From SAR202 cluster bacterium bin87 (lineage in GTDB: Bacteria > Chloroflexota > Dehalococcoidia > Lucifugimonadales > UBA3495): a stretch of 64,000 nucleotides of DNA. How positions within the stretch are numbered: the stretch's first letter is position 1; every line of letters begins with the position of its first letter. The DNA is taken from positions 386,732-450,731 of the forward strand of contig MPNC01000003.1 of the NCBI GenBank assembly GCA_002238825.1, read 5' to 3'. Shown here in pieces: positions 1 to 7,925 of this stretch. A model generated the notes under the pieces. It was not told where the DNA came from. It ran no database searches and saw only the letters and a list, made by a program, of their open reading frames with translations. A program made the position numbers and the translations under genes.

Positions 1-1
1 T

Positions 2-331
2 GGCGATGAAGTCGACATCAATTCGGCGCAGCCTCCAGAAATCGCGTCTGCTTCTCCGCTTGAAGGTATGAACCGGCAAACGGGCACCCGAAGCCCAAGG
101 AGGCATCAGCCATCGGAAGTCTTGGCCCAGTCAGTAGATGCTGTCATGAACGTGCTGCAAGAGCATGGGCCACTTCACTATAGGGAGATCTACACGAAGG
201 TCGCAGAGGCCGGAGTGATCATTCCAGGCAAAGACCCCGCGGCCACTTTACTGTCTAGGTTCAGTCGCGATCCTCGGGTCGAACGGGTGTCGGCGGGTAC
301 ATACCGCATAATACAACATGTTGTGCCATGA
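2..331 (+). CDS. Partial protein ending in a HARE-HTH winged-helix domain
   Basis: The reading frame is open to the left edge of the window, so the N-terminus is missing; an internal ATG lies at 68. The last 65 or so residues resemble the HARE-HTH (HB1/ASXL/restriction endonuclease) winged helix: a leading helix, then LHYREIY, a short loop, an ATLLSRFSRD helix and a closing RVSAGTYRI wing. In known families this module links DNA recognition to nucleases, methylases or RNA polymerase delta subunits. What the missing part does cannot be told. Codon use is less GC-rich than in genes after position 960, suggesting an accessory segment. Confidence 0.6.
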   Translation, partial: GDEVDINSAQPPEIASASPLEGMNRQTGTRSPRRHQPSEVLAQSVDAVMNVLQEHGPLHYREIYTKVAEAGVIIPGKDPAATLLSRFSRDPRVERVSAGTYRIIQHVVP

Positions 332-392
332 GAGGCTATGCCACAATGGAGACCGCAATGCAGCAATTAAATCTAGAGGGAAAACAGCGCAC

Positions 393-593
393 ATGCAGGT
401 TGACAGACAGCAGGACACGATTGCTACAATAGGACGATATCGATTGGAGGTTATATACGATGTCCCGGAGCCCACCACCAACAAAAAGCCCCAGCTCGCT
501 TTCGACGACCAGCCGGGGCAAACGCATCCACTCGCCACAGGAAGGCCGGCACACTCGAAGGGAGTGCTGCCAAAGGAGATACGTCATGTGTAA
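393..593 (+). CDS. Possible small ORF of unknown function
   Basis: A 66-residue frame starts at ATG 393 and ends 8 bases inside the next small gene. A weak purine run (AGAGGG, 375-380) lies 12 bases upstream, which is a poor distance. No domain is recognised. It could equally be untranslated leader of the following gene. Confidence 0.25.
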   Translation: MQVDRQQDTIATIGRYRLEVIYDVPEPTTNKKPQLAFDDQPGQTHPLATGRPAHSKGVLPKEIRHV

Positions 594-861
594 TGTACCG
601 GATTCCACCCACAATAGCAACTCGAATCAATTCACTGGAGCTGTTGGTCGGGGACCCGCGCGCCAGACTCCGTACGGCATGTCAATTGACGTGGTTCGTA
701 CTGACGGTAGCGAAAGACTCTGGTTGGACCTGGTTCCCGCCAATCCAGAGATGATCAAAGACTTGCGATGCGGTGCATGCATCCAGGTCAAGGAATTGGA
801 AGTTATTCGTGAAGGGCGTAGGCCCATATGGAGAGGTAAGGTCCAAATGGTAGAACGGTAG
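586..861 (+). CDS. Small hypothetical protein (91 aa)
   Basis: ATG 586 was chosen over the ATG at 460 because AAAGGAGA (573-580) is an excellent ribosome binding site five bases before it, while the longer frame has a low-complexity Ser/Pro/Arg-rich N-terminus. The product has a polar, disordered-looking first 30 residues and then a compact beta-rich half (SIDVVRTDGSERLWLDL, later CGACIQVKELEVI) that might be a small barrel. No family is recognised. Base composition is lower in GC than the core genes downstream. Confidence 0.5.
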   Translation: MCNVPDSTHNSNSNQFTGAVGRGPARQTPYGMSIDVVRTDGSERLWLDLVPANPEMIKDLRCGACIQVKELEVIREGRRPIWRGKVQMVER

Positions 862-906
862 GCGCACCCATGCTCCGGGTCACCGACCCGAAGCTCATCC
901 AAACGC

Positions 907-912
907 TATAAT
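907..912 (+). promoter_or_regulatory. Candidate -10 box upstream of the luciferase-like gene
   Basis: TATAAT is exact, 54 bases before the ATG at 967. No convincing TTGACA-like box lies 16-18 bases upstream (CGACCC at the expected place), so this is a partial match only. Confidence 0.3.
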
Positions 913-966
913 GGCCCCGACCATCGTCCTGATGGCGGGGCTGTTGCATTTAACGGGAGGTTGACC

Positions 967-1851
967 ATGGAGATTGGCGTTTCGGTTCCCATTGTGGAGA
1001 TTGGCGACGACTTCGGCGCGCTGCGCGACTACATCCAGGCCGCCGAGGATCTGGGGTATGCGCACGTTCGGATCCTGGACCACGTGCTTGGCGCGGTGCC
1101 GGAGAAGCATCCGGAGGTGCCGAATTTCCCCTACTCCCACGAGTCCTATATCCACGAGCCGTTCACGCTCATGGCCTACCTGGCCGCCGTGACCAAGAAG
1201 ATCGGCCTGACCACCGGCATCCTGATCCTGCCCCAGCGGCAGACCGCCTTGGTCGCCAAGCAGGCGGCCGAGGTCGACGTGCTCTCCGGCGGGCGGGTGC
1301 GCCTGGGCATCGGCGTAGGCTGGAACTCGGTAGAGTACGAGGCGCTGGGCGTTGACTTCGCCAGCCGGGGCAGCCGCTGTGACGAGCAGATCGAGGTGCT
1401 CCGCCAACTGTGGACCGAGGATGTAATCGACTTCCACGGCAAGTACCACGACATCACCCACGCCGGCATCAACCCGCTGCCGGTGCAGCGACCCATCCCC
1501 ATCTGGGTTGGGGCGGGCCGCAGCACATCACCCACGCCGCCCAACGCCGCCATTCGCCGCATCGGGCGCCTGGCCGACGGCTACTTCCCCATGTTTGCCC
1601 CCGACTCCAACGGGCAGGCGATCCTGGGACGCATACGCGCGCAGGCCGAGGCCGCCGGCCGCGACCCGTCGGAGGTGGGCTTCGAGGGCCGCATCACCAT
1701 CACCGCCGATAACAACCCCGAGGACTGGCTCACCGAGCTCAAGTCGTGGGAGGAGATCGGCGCAACCCACATGGCGGCCGGCCTGCGCGGCGCGACTTCC
1801 CCTGACGCCCACATCGACGCCATCCGCCGGCTGAAAGAAGCTATCGGATAG
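967..1851 (+). CDS. LLM-class F420-dependent oxidoreductase
   Basis: A 294-residue luciferase-like TIM-barrel protein. The start at 967 is preferred over TTG 961 because GGGAGG ends at 960, six bases before it. The N-terminus (MEIGVSVPIVEIGDDF) and the SGGRVRLGIGVGWNSVEYEALG block around residues 106-126 are typical of the F420-dependent branch (TIGR03619-like), which uses reduced F420 or FMN for hydride transfer or monooxygenation. Substrate is unknown. It stands alone between an accessory edge and an ABC exporter. Two further members lie at 20.3 and 21.9 kb on the other strand. Confidence 0.85.
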   Translation: MEIGVSVPIVEIGDDFGALRDYIQAAEDLGYAHVRILDHVLGAVPEKHPEVPNFPYSHESYIHEPFTLMAYLAAVTKKIGLTTGILILPQRQTALVAKQAAEVDVLSGGRVRLGIGVGWNSVEYEALGVDFASRGSRCDEQIEVLRQLWTEDVIDFHGKYHDITHAGINPLPVQRPIPIWVGAGRSTSPTPPNAAIRRIGRLADGYFPMFAPDSNGQAILGRIRAQAEAAGRDPSEVGFEGRITITADNNPEDWLTELKSWEEIGATHMAAGLRGATSPDAHIDAIRRLKEAIG

Positions 1852-1876
1852 CGTTCCCTCTTTAGGTTGCGGAATG

Positions 1877-1983
1877 GTCAGAATCAGGATTTCCAAGATT
1901 ATCGGATTATCAGGATTGCCGTCATCTCAGCACAATCAACTCAATCCTGTAAATCCCTAAATCCGGCTAATCCTGATTCTGAC
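1877..1983. repeat. 107-bp inverted-repeat element, GTCAGAATC family
   Basis: The ends are a perfect 15-bp inverted repeat: GTCAGAATCAGGATT at 1877-1891 and its complement at 1969-1983. The AT-rich interior repeats the AGGATT/AATCCT word several times, so the whole unit can fold. Related copies lie at 29645, 59136 and 61288. It fills the gap between the oxidoreductase and the ABC exporter and has no ORF. Confidence 0.8.
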
Positions 1984-1999
1984 GACCGCCGCAAAGGTA

Positions 2000-3961
2000 A
2001 TGTCCATGCGGCCCGTCCGTGAAAACATGCCCCATGGCTCTCGCAGGTCGGTCAACTCCGGGCGGGAACGGCCGAGCCGGCGGGTGGCTCATCTCAACCG
2101 GCGGATCGCCCAGGCGTTCCAGCCCTACTGGCCGCGCGTCCTCGCCATTGGCCTGCTGATACTGGTCACGGCCGGACTGGGCGTGGTCAACCCGATCCTG
2201 ATCAGGGTGGTGTTCGACTCCGCCCTCTTCGTGGACGGCGGGCCCAACCTGTCCCTGCTGTGGACCCTGGCTATCGTCATGTCCACGGTGGTGGTGGTGA
2301 CCGGCAGTCTGGGGGTTCTGCAGACGTGGCTAACCCAGCAGGTGGGCCAGCGCGTCATGCGCGACCTGCGCGACCGGCTCTATTCACACCTCCAAACGCT
2401 GTCGCTGGGGTTCTTCACATCGCAGCGGACGGGCGAGATCCAGAGCCGCGTCTCCAACGACGTGGCCGGCATCCGCGTGGTGGTGACGGGCACGGTCAGC
2501 AACATCCTGTCCAACGTGGTCATCCTGATCAGCACGCTGGTGGCAATGGCCGTGTTGTCGTGGGAACTGACGGTGGTCGCGGCCGGCATCACGCCGATCT
2601 TCGCGGTGTTCAGCTACCTGGTGGGCAAACGCCGCCGCGCCGCATCGGCCCGCGTCCAGGAGTCCACCGCAGAAATGACCGCCATCACCCAGGAGACCCT
2701 GTCGGTGTCCGGCGTCATGCTCACCCGCCTTTTCGGGGCGCAGAACCGCGAGGTGGCGCGCTTCCACGACCAGAATGTGCGCCTGTCCGACCTGGAAATC
2801 CGCCGGGAGATGACTGGCCAGGCCGTATGGGCCGGCATGCAGATATTCTTCTCGTTGACGCCGGTGGTGGTGTACGTGCTGGCCGGCTACATACTCTTCG
2901 GCGGGATAGGCCAGACCGGCATAACCGCCGGCACCATCGTGGCCTTCACCACGCTGCAGACCCGCCTCTACTTCCCAATCAGCACCCTGCTCCGCACCTC
3001 GGTGGAACTGCAATCGTCCCTCGCGCTGTTCGAGCGCATCTTTGGCTACCTGGATATCCGAGCCGATATCGTCGACGCGCCGGACGCGGTGGACCTTCCC
3101 ACAGAGGGTGTCGCCGGCGCCGTCGCGTTGCGGGACGTGCGGATGAACTACCACCCGGCCACGCTGCTGGCCGATGCCTACGACATCGAGGATGACGGGC
3201 GCGAGTTCTGGGCGCTGGACGGTGTGGACCTGGACGTCAAGCCCGGCCAGTTGGCCGCCCTCGTGGGACCCAGCGGCGCGGGCAAAACCACCATCTCATA
3301 CCTGATCCCCCGCCTCTACGACTCGACCTCCGGCACCGTCAGCATTGATGGGATCGATGTGCGTCAAATCCGGCTGGAGAGTCTCGCCCGCATCGTCGGC
3401 TATGTTTCCCAGGACAGCTACCTCTTCCACGCGTCCATCCGCGAGAACCTGCTCTACGGCAACCCCGACGCCACCGAGCGGGAGTTGCACGAGGCCGCCA
3501 AAGCGGCCTATATCCACGACCGCGTCATGGAGTTCCCCGACGGCTATGACACCGTGGTCGGCGAACGCGGGTACCGGCTGTCCGGCGGGGAGCGGCAGCG
3601 TCTGTCCATCGCCCGCGTCATCCTGCACGACCCGCGCCTGCTGATACTCGACGAGGCAACCTCGTCCCTGGATACCACCAGCGAGCGGTACGTGCAGGCC
3701 GCCCTGGAACCGCTGATGCAGGGCCGCACCACCATCGCCATCGCCCACCGCCTCTCCACCATCATGTCCGCAGACGTCATCTTCGTCGTCGACCGCGGCC
3801 GGATCGTCGAGCAGGGCACGCATTTCGAACTGCTGGCCCTGGGCGGCTTGTATGCACAGCTATACGACGAACAGTTCGAGGGCGGCCGCGTGGAGTACGT
3901 CAGCGAGGACGGCGTGGTCGTAATGACCGGCGGCAACCTGCGCCTGCCCGTGCCCGCGTGA
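2000..3961 (+). CDS. ABC exporter, fused membrane and ATPase domains
   Basis: A 653-residue half-transporter. Residues 45-340 form the six-helix exporter domain (first helix from RVLAIGLLILV). The ATPase follows: Walker A GPSGAGKTT near 423-431, signature LSGGERQR near 527, Walker B LLILDEATSSLD near 547-558 and a switch His in IAIAHRLST. The layout matches MsbA/LmrA-type lipid or multidrug exporters that work as homodimers in the inner membrane. An extra acidic stretch (ADAYDIEDDGREFW, near 390-405) precedes the Walker A domain. No partner half-transporter is adjacent, so a homodimer is expected. Substrate unknown. Confidence 0.9.
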   Translation: MSMRPVRENMPHGSRRSVNSGRERPSRRVAHLNRRIAQAFQPYWPRVLAIGLLILVTAGLGVVNPILIRVVFDSALFVDGGPNLSLLWTLAIVMSTVVVVTGSLGVLQTWLTQQVGQRVMRDLRDRLYSHLQTLSLGFFTSQRTGEIQSRVSNDVAGIRVVVTGTVSNILSNVVILISTLVAMAVLSWELTVVAAGITPIFAVFSYLVGKRRRAASARVQESTAEMTAITQETLSVSGVMLTRLFGAQNREVARFHDQNVRLSDLEIRREMTGQAVWAGMQIFFSLTPVVVYVLAGYILFGGIGQTGITAGTIVAFTTLQTRLYFPISTLLRTSVELQSSLALFERIFGYLDIRADIVDAPDAVDLPTEGVAGAVALRDVRMNYHPATLLADAYDIEDDGREFWALDGVDLDVKPGQLAALVGPSGAGKTTISYLIPRLYDSTSGTVSIDGIDVRQIRLESLARIVGYVSQDSYLFHASIRENLLYGNPDATERELHEAAKAAYIHDRVMEFPDGYDTVVGERGYRLSGGERQRLSIARVILHDPRLLILDEATSSLDTTSERYVQAALEPLMQGRTTIAIAHRLSTIMSADVIFVVDRGRIVEQGTHFELLALGGLYAQLYDEQFEGGRVEYVSEDGVVVMTGGNLRLPVPA

Positions 3962-4003
3962 GCGATTTCCCATGAGCGCGATCCCCCACACCAGGAGAAT
4001 GCA

Positions 4004-4939
4004 ATGACTCAGCAAGGCAACGGCGACCGGATACGGCTGCGGGTGGCTTTCCGCAACATGTTCTACACCACCATCTACGTGGCGGTTGAGGGCGGGTTCC
4101 TGGCGGATCAGGGCCTCGACGTCGATTTCTCCCACGTGCCCACCGGTCAGACCAGCACCGACCTGCTCAAGGCCGGCGATATCGACATCACCCAGAGCGG
4201 CATCAGCCGCAGCTTCATGGACCTCGACGCCGGCAGCGAAGACCCGCCCCTGCACATCGCCGAAATCAACCAGCGTGACGGGTTTTTCCTGCTTTCGAAA
4301 CGGCCTACCGACGGCTGGCGCTGGGCGGACCTGGCCGGCTCCACGCTCATACCGGTCGGCTTCACGCCCGTTCCCTACACCACGCTGCAGGCCGCCATGC
4401 GCTGGCACGGCGTTGATCCCGCCAGCGTCAACCTGATGGGCGGCCTGTCCGCCGAGGAGATGCTGGGCCGGTTCCGCAACGGCGATGCCGACTACCTGCA
4501 GGTTCCCAATCCCTTCGCGGTCCAACTGGTCAACGAGGGCTCCGGCCACCTGGCGGCGACGCTGGGCAACGAGAGCGGTTTCGTCTGCTACAGCAGTTTC
4601 GCGGTCACGCCGGCATACCTGGCCGAAAACGCCGACACCGTGCATCGTTTCGTCAACGGATACGCCCGCGCCCAGCGTTGGGTTGCCGAAAGCCCCGCCG
4701 AAGCCGTCGCCGACCGCATCGCCCCGGTGTTCCCCGAATACGACCGCGGTGTCCTGGCCGAGGGTGTGCAACGGTACAAGGACGCCGGCGTATGGGCCAC
4801 CGATCCCACCATCACCCGCCACGGGTTCGACCGCATGCGCGACGCGCTGATCTCCGGCGGCCTGGTCCGCGAGCCGCATCCCTACGAGGACATCGTGCGC
4901 CCCGAGTTCGCGGAGAGAGCAGTGGCTGGAATGACGTAA
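4004..4939 (+). CDS. NMT1/THI5-like substrate-binding-fold protein without signal peptide
   Basis: 311 residues with the NMT1/THI5 periplasmic-binding-protein-II fold: a first strand RLRVAFRNMFYTTIYVAVEGGFL, then LDVDFSHVPTG and TDLLKAGDIDITQSG. AGGAGA sits well before the ATG at 4004. The N-terminus is hydrophilic with no signal peptide or lipobox, and no permease or ATPase gene of the importer type is nearby. It may be a cytoplasmic member of the fold (pyrimidine-precursor or dihydroxyphthalate-decarboxylase-like enzymes are known examples) rather than a transporter subunit. The specific reaction cannot be read from sequence. Confidence 0.7.
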   Translation: MTQQGNGDRIRLRVAFRNMFYTTIYVAVEGGFLADQGLDVDFSHVPTGQTSTDLLKAGDIDITQSGISRSFMDLDAGSEDPPLHIAEINQRDGFFLLSKRPTDGWRWADLAGSTLIPVGFTPVPYTTLQAAMRWHGVDPASVNLMGGLSAEEMLGRFRNGDADYLQVPNPFAVQLVNEGSGHLAATLGNESGFVCYSSFAVTPAYLAENADTVHRFVNGYARAQRWVAESPAEAVADRIAPVFPEYDRGVLAEGVQRYKDAGVWATDPTITRHGFDRMRDALISGGLVREPHPYEDIVRPEFAERAVAGMT

Positions 4940-5015
4940 GGCGATGCACCCTTATGTGCTATGGTTACAATGACACGCATGGGACCTGTCAACGACGGCG
5001 GTCAAGAGGTGTTGC

Positions 5016-5216
5016 ATGAAGTTCTGGCAAATCGTTGTAGTCAGCACCGCGATCATTGTCCTATCAGTAGTTGCGCTAAGGTGGATGCCCGAAGCGTTCT
5101 CAGCAGTGAAACACTCAGAGTGGCTCGCGGCCGTGATCTTCGGATTCTTTGTGGGAACCGCTGCGATCACGGCTGGAATAATCTTTGGCGTCTGGAAATT
5201 GGGTGACCGTGGCTGA
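5016..5216 (+). CDS. Small two-helix membrane protein
   Basis: 66 residues with two hydrophobic segments (about 5-22 and 37-59) joined by a short polar loop, so both ends probably face the same side. AGAGG lies before the ATG. It overlaps the next small membrane gene by 14 bases, suggesting translational coupling. No family recognised. Confidence 0.6.
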   Translation: MKFWQIVVVSTAIIVLSVVALRWMPEAFSAVKHSEWLAAVIFGFFVGTAAITAGIIFGVWKLGDRG

Positions 5217-5523
5217 CCCTGATTTTGCCCGATTGAAGCGCTCTTATGAACGCAACTTGGGCCATTCGAGATTCTGGGCTGGGGTTGGAGCGGCGCTGCT
5301 CGGAGCGTTCGTGTTGTTCGTAGTTGAAGCGCTCTGGGAAGAGGGAAGAGGTTCCCAAGATCCCATCTCGGTGGACGAGCCTGCATTTACGGTGGGTGCC
5401 TTGATCCTCGGGATTGCTGTTGCTAGCAGTCTTGTTCTATCAATAATATTTCGGTTCTTGTACCAGCGAGACGATGCTGCACTTACTAACGTTGAGCAGG
5501 GAACTCAGGAGGCTACACCATGA
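5203..5523 (+). CDS. Small membrane protein
   Basis: About 106 residues with two predicted transmembrane helices, one near WAGVGAALLGAFVLFVVEAL and one near ALILGIAVASSLVLSIIF, separated by an acidic loop. The start is uncertain: GTG 5203 has GGA six bases upstream; TTG 5185 and GTG 5209 are alternatives. It overlaps the preceding small membrane gene and its TGA overlaps the ATG of the following SDR gene (ATGA), so the three genes are probably co-transcribed. Function unknown. Confidence 0.55.
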   Translation: MTVADPDFARLKRSYERNLGHSRFWAGVGAALLGAFVLFVVEALWEEGRGSQDPISVDEPAFTVGALILGIAVASSLVLSIIFRFLYQRDDAALTNVEQGTQEATP

Positions 5524-6272
5524 GGCTGGAAGGCAAGGTTGCAATCATCACCGGCGGCGCGCGCGGGCAGGGCGCCACGGAGGCCCGGATGTTCGCGCAG
5601 GAAGGGGCCAGGGTTGTCATCGGCGACATACGCGATGAGTTGGGCATGCAGGTGGAGGCCGAGATCCGCGAGTTGGGCGGCGAGGCCGTTTACCTCCACC
5701 TCGACGTGACCAGAGACGATGACTGGCAGCGCGCCATCGAAACGGCCGAGCAGCAGTTCGGCAAGGTGGATGTCCTCGTCAACAACGCCGCCATCGTTCT
5801 CCGCAAGGACATCGAGGAGACCACTGGCGAAGACTGGGACAACATCATGGAGATCAACGCCAAGGGTGTGTTCCTGGGCACCAGGGCCGTGATCCCGGCG
5901 ATGCGCCGGGCCGGCGGCGGCAGCATCATTAACATCTCCTCAATCAGCGGCCTCGTATCCATCGGCCCGCCGGCCTACATCGCCACCAAGGGGGCGGTGC
6001 GCCTGTTCACCAAGTCCACGGCCATCCAATACGCCTCGGAAAACATCCGCGCCAACTCCATACATCCCGGCAGCGTCGACACCGACATGCGCCGCGAGGG
6101 CATGCGCAGCCAGACGGAAGAGGAAATCCAGGACCGCGTCGACAACATCCCGTTGGGTCGCGTTGGCACCACCGAGGACATCTCCTACGGCGCGCTGTTC
6201 CTGGCCTCCGACGAGTCGTCCTTCATGACCGGCAGCGAGCTGGTCATCGACGGCGGCTACACCGCCAAGTGA
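5520..6272 (+). CDS. Short-chain dehydrogenase/reductase
   Basis: 250 residues, classical SDR. The NAD(P) site is TGGARGQG (11-18), the NNAA motif is at 88-91, and the catalytic set is Ser about 140, Tyr153 and Lys157 (YIATK). Asp36 after the second strand (VVIGDIRDE) favours NAD over NADP. AGGAGG precedes the ATG, which overlaps the upstream stop. The closest general class is 3-oxoacyl-ACP-reductase-like or hydroxysteroid/cyclopentanol dehydrogenase; the substrate is not predictable. The adjacent alcohol dehydrogenase and amidohydrolase suggest a small catabolic operon. Confidence 0.9.
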   Translation: MRLEGKVAIITGGARGQGATEARMFAQEGARVVIGDIRDELGMQVEAEIRELGGEAVYLHLDVTRDDDWQRAIETAEQQFGKVDVLVNNAAIVLRKDIEETTGEDWDNIMEINAKGVFLGTRAVIPAMRRAGGGSIINISSISGLVSIGPPAYIATKGAVRLFTKSTAIQYASENIRANSIHPGSVDTDMRREGMRSQTEEEIQDRVDNIPLGRVGTTEDISYGALFLASDESSFMTGSELVIDGGYTAK

Positions 6273-6282
6273 GGTTGGTTCC

Positions 6283-7380
6283 ATGACCACCGTGCCACAG
6301 CAGTCCCTGGCCGCCGTCACCACCGCGCCCAACGTGATGGAGATGCGCCGGCTGGACATCCCCGAGATCGGCGACGACGAGGCCATCGTCCGCATCGAGG
6401 CCACCGGCATCTGCGGCACCGACTACGAGTGGTTCCGCGGCGACCTGGATATTCCATTTCCCATCATCCTGGGACACGAGCCTCTGGGCCGCATCGCCTC
6501 CATCGGGCCCGTCGCGTCCGAGCGGTGGGGCGTATCCATCGGTGATCGCGTGGCGGTGCGTTCCGGCTACCGGTGCGGACGCTGCGCCGCGTGCCAGGCC
6601 GGCGGAACAGATCCGTGTCCCACCGCCGGCGGGTTCGGCCAAACCGGCCTGGACAAGGCGCCCGGCCTCTGGGGCGGTTACTCGGAGTACCTGTATCTGC
6701 CGGCCGGCTCGGTGGTCTTCCCCATGGATGGCGATCTGGATCCAGCGGTGGCGGTGATGTTCAACCCGCTGGGCGCCGGTTTCGCCTGGGGCGTGGATGC
6801 CACCGGACTGCAGCCGGGCCAGACGCTGGCCGTGCTCGGTTCCGGTCAGCGCGGCATCTGCTGCGCCATCGCAGCCAAGGAATCGGGAGCCTCGATGGTC
6901 GCCATCACCGGGCTGGGCCGGGATGAACACAAGCTGGCGCTGGCCCGCGACATGGGCGCCGACATCGCCATCAACGTGGATGGTGAGGATCCCGTGGAGC
7001 GCGTGCTGGCGGCCACCGGCGGCGCCGGCGTGGACTGCGTGGTCGACACCACACCATACGCCGTGCAGGCGGTGAACCACGCGATCCAGATGGTCCAACC
7101 TGGCGGCACGGTGGTGCTGGCCGGCCTCAAGGGACGCCGCGCGTTTGAAGGCCTGTCGCCGGACGACATCATCTGGAAGAAGGTCACTCTCCGCGGCGTG
7201 CTGGGCGTCGAGTATTCTGCCTTCCGGCGCGCCGTGGACACCATTCACTCCCGCAAGTACCCCATGGAACGTCTGCACACCCACAGCTTCCCCATCGAGC
7301 AGGCCGAACGGGCCCTCGCCACCCTCAGCGGTGAGGCCGGCGTGCCCAGTGTCCACGTCGCAATCGTTCCGGACGCGTAG
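6283..7380 (+). CDS. Zinc-dependent alcohol dehydrogenase (MDR family)
   Basis: 365 residues. Catalytic zinc ligands are Cys44 (GICGTDYEW) and His65-Glu66 (GHEPLG). The structural-zinc loop is intact (CGRCAACQAGGTDPC). The Rossmann domain begins near LAVLGSGQRGICCAIAAK; its glycine motif is GSGQRG rather than the usual GxGxxG spacing. Members oxidise alcohols, polyols or sugar acids with NAD(P). It starts 10 bases after the SDR stop. A second family member at 43.7 kb is interrupted; this copy is intact. Confidence 0.9.
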   Translation: MTTVPQQSLAAVTTAPNVMEMRRLDIPEIGDDEAIVRIEATGICGTDYEWFRGDLDIPFPIILGHEPLGRIASIGPVASERWGVSIGDRVAVRSGYRCGRCAACQAGGTDPCPTAGGFGQTGLDKAPGLWGGYSEYLYLPAGSVVFPMDGDLDPAVAVMFNPLGAGFAWGVDATGLQPGQTLAVLGSGQRGICCAIAAKESGASMVAITGLGRDEHKLALARDMGADIAINVDGEDPVERVLAATGGAGVDCVVDTTPYAVQAVNHAIQMVQPGGTVVLAGLKGRRAFEGLSPDDIIWKKVTLRGVLGVEYSAFRRAVDTIHSRKYPMERLHTHSFPIEQAERALATLSGEAGVPSVHVAIVPDA

Positions 7381-7382
7381 AC

Positions 7383-7916
7383 TTGGCGCGTTTCCGTACG
7401 TGCACCGACTGCGGGAGGCGTATCCGAGGCAACTACACCCGGTGTTACAACTGCAATTTGCGTCGACGGCGGAGCCCCTGGCACGACCCCGAAGAGCTGG
7501 AAGGACAAGAATCGCGCGACGCTGAGTTGGGCCGGAGCGAGTTCTATGTGTACGTCCTGGGGACCCGATACGGTCACTACGTAGGACACACGGCCAACGT
7601 AGTGGCCCGGATCAGCGCACATCGCGCCGGGGAGGTCGAATCCACTGTCGGTGGCGAGCCCGAGCTTCTTTGGCGTTCACGCCCGTTCCGCTCCCGGCGC
7701 GATGCGGCTCGGTTCGAGGCCGCAATGAAATCGCTGCGAGATCAAGAAACAGCGCGGTTTCGGGAGATCACCGGATTGGTTCCAATCCCCTTCGATGATG
7801 GGTGGTCGGACGAGCCCGCGTATTCGCAGCGCCGGCGGGGCGGATGTGGATTGTTCGGCCTGGTTGTGATAACAATGGCCGTCGCCACACTGTTCTTGAC
7901 ACTAGCGCTCTTGTAG
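7383..7916 (+). CDS. Zinc-ribbon, GIY-YIG nuclease domain and C-terminal membrane anchor
   Basis: 177 residues in three parts. Residues 7-30 are a Cys4 zinc ribbon (CTDC...CYNC). Residues 55-125 match the small GIY-YIG family of YhbQ/URI type: FYVYVL, then HYVGHT, the Arg of VVARISAH, and the metal-binding Glu of RFEAAMKSL. The last 25 residues form one hydrophobic helix (FGLVVITMAVATLFLTLALL). The start is TTG 7383, two bases after the dehydrogenase stop; there is no better ATG. GIY-YIG domains cut DNA through a Tyr/Arg/Glu centre; a membrane-tethered form with a zinc ribbon is unusual. Substrate and role unknown. Confidence 0.75.
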   Translation: MARFRTCTDCGRRIRGNYTRCYNCNLRRRRSPWHDPEELEGQESRDAELGRSEFYVYVLGTRYGHYVGHTANVVARISAHRAGEVESTVGGEPELLWRSRPFRSRRDAARFEAAMKSLRDQETARFREITGLVPIPFDDGWSDEPAYSQRRRGGCGLFGLVVITMAVATLFLTLALL

Positions 7917-7925
7917 GAGTTTCCC

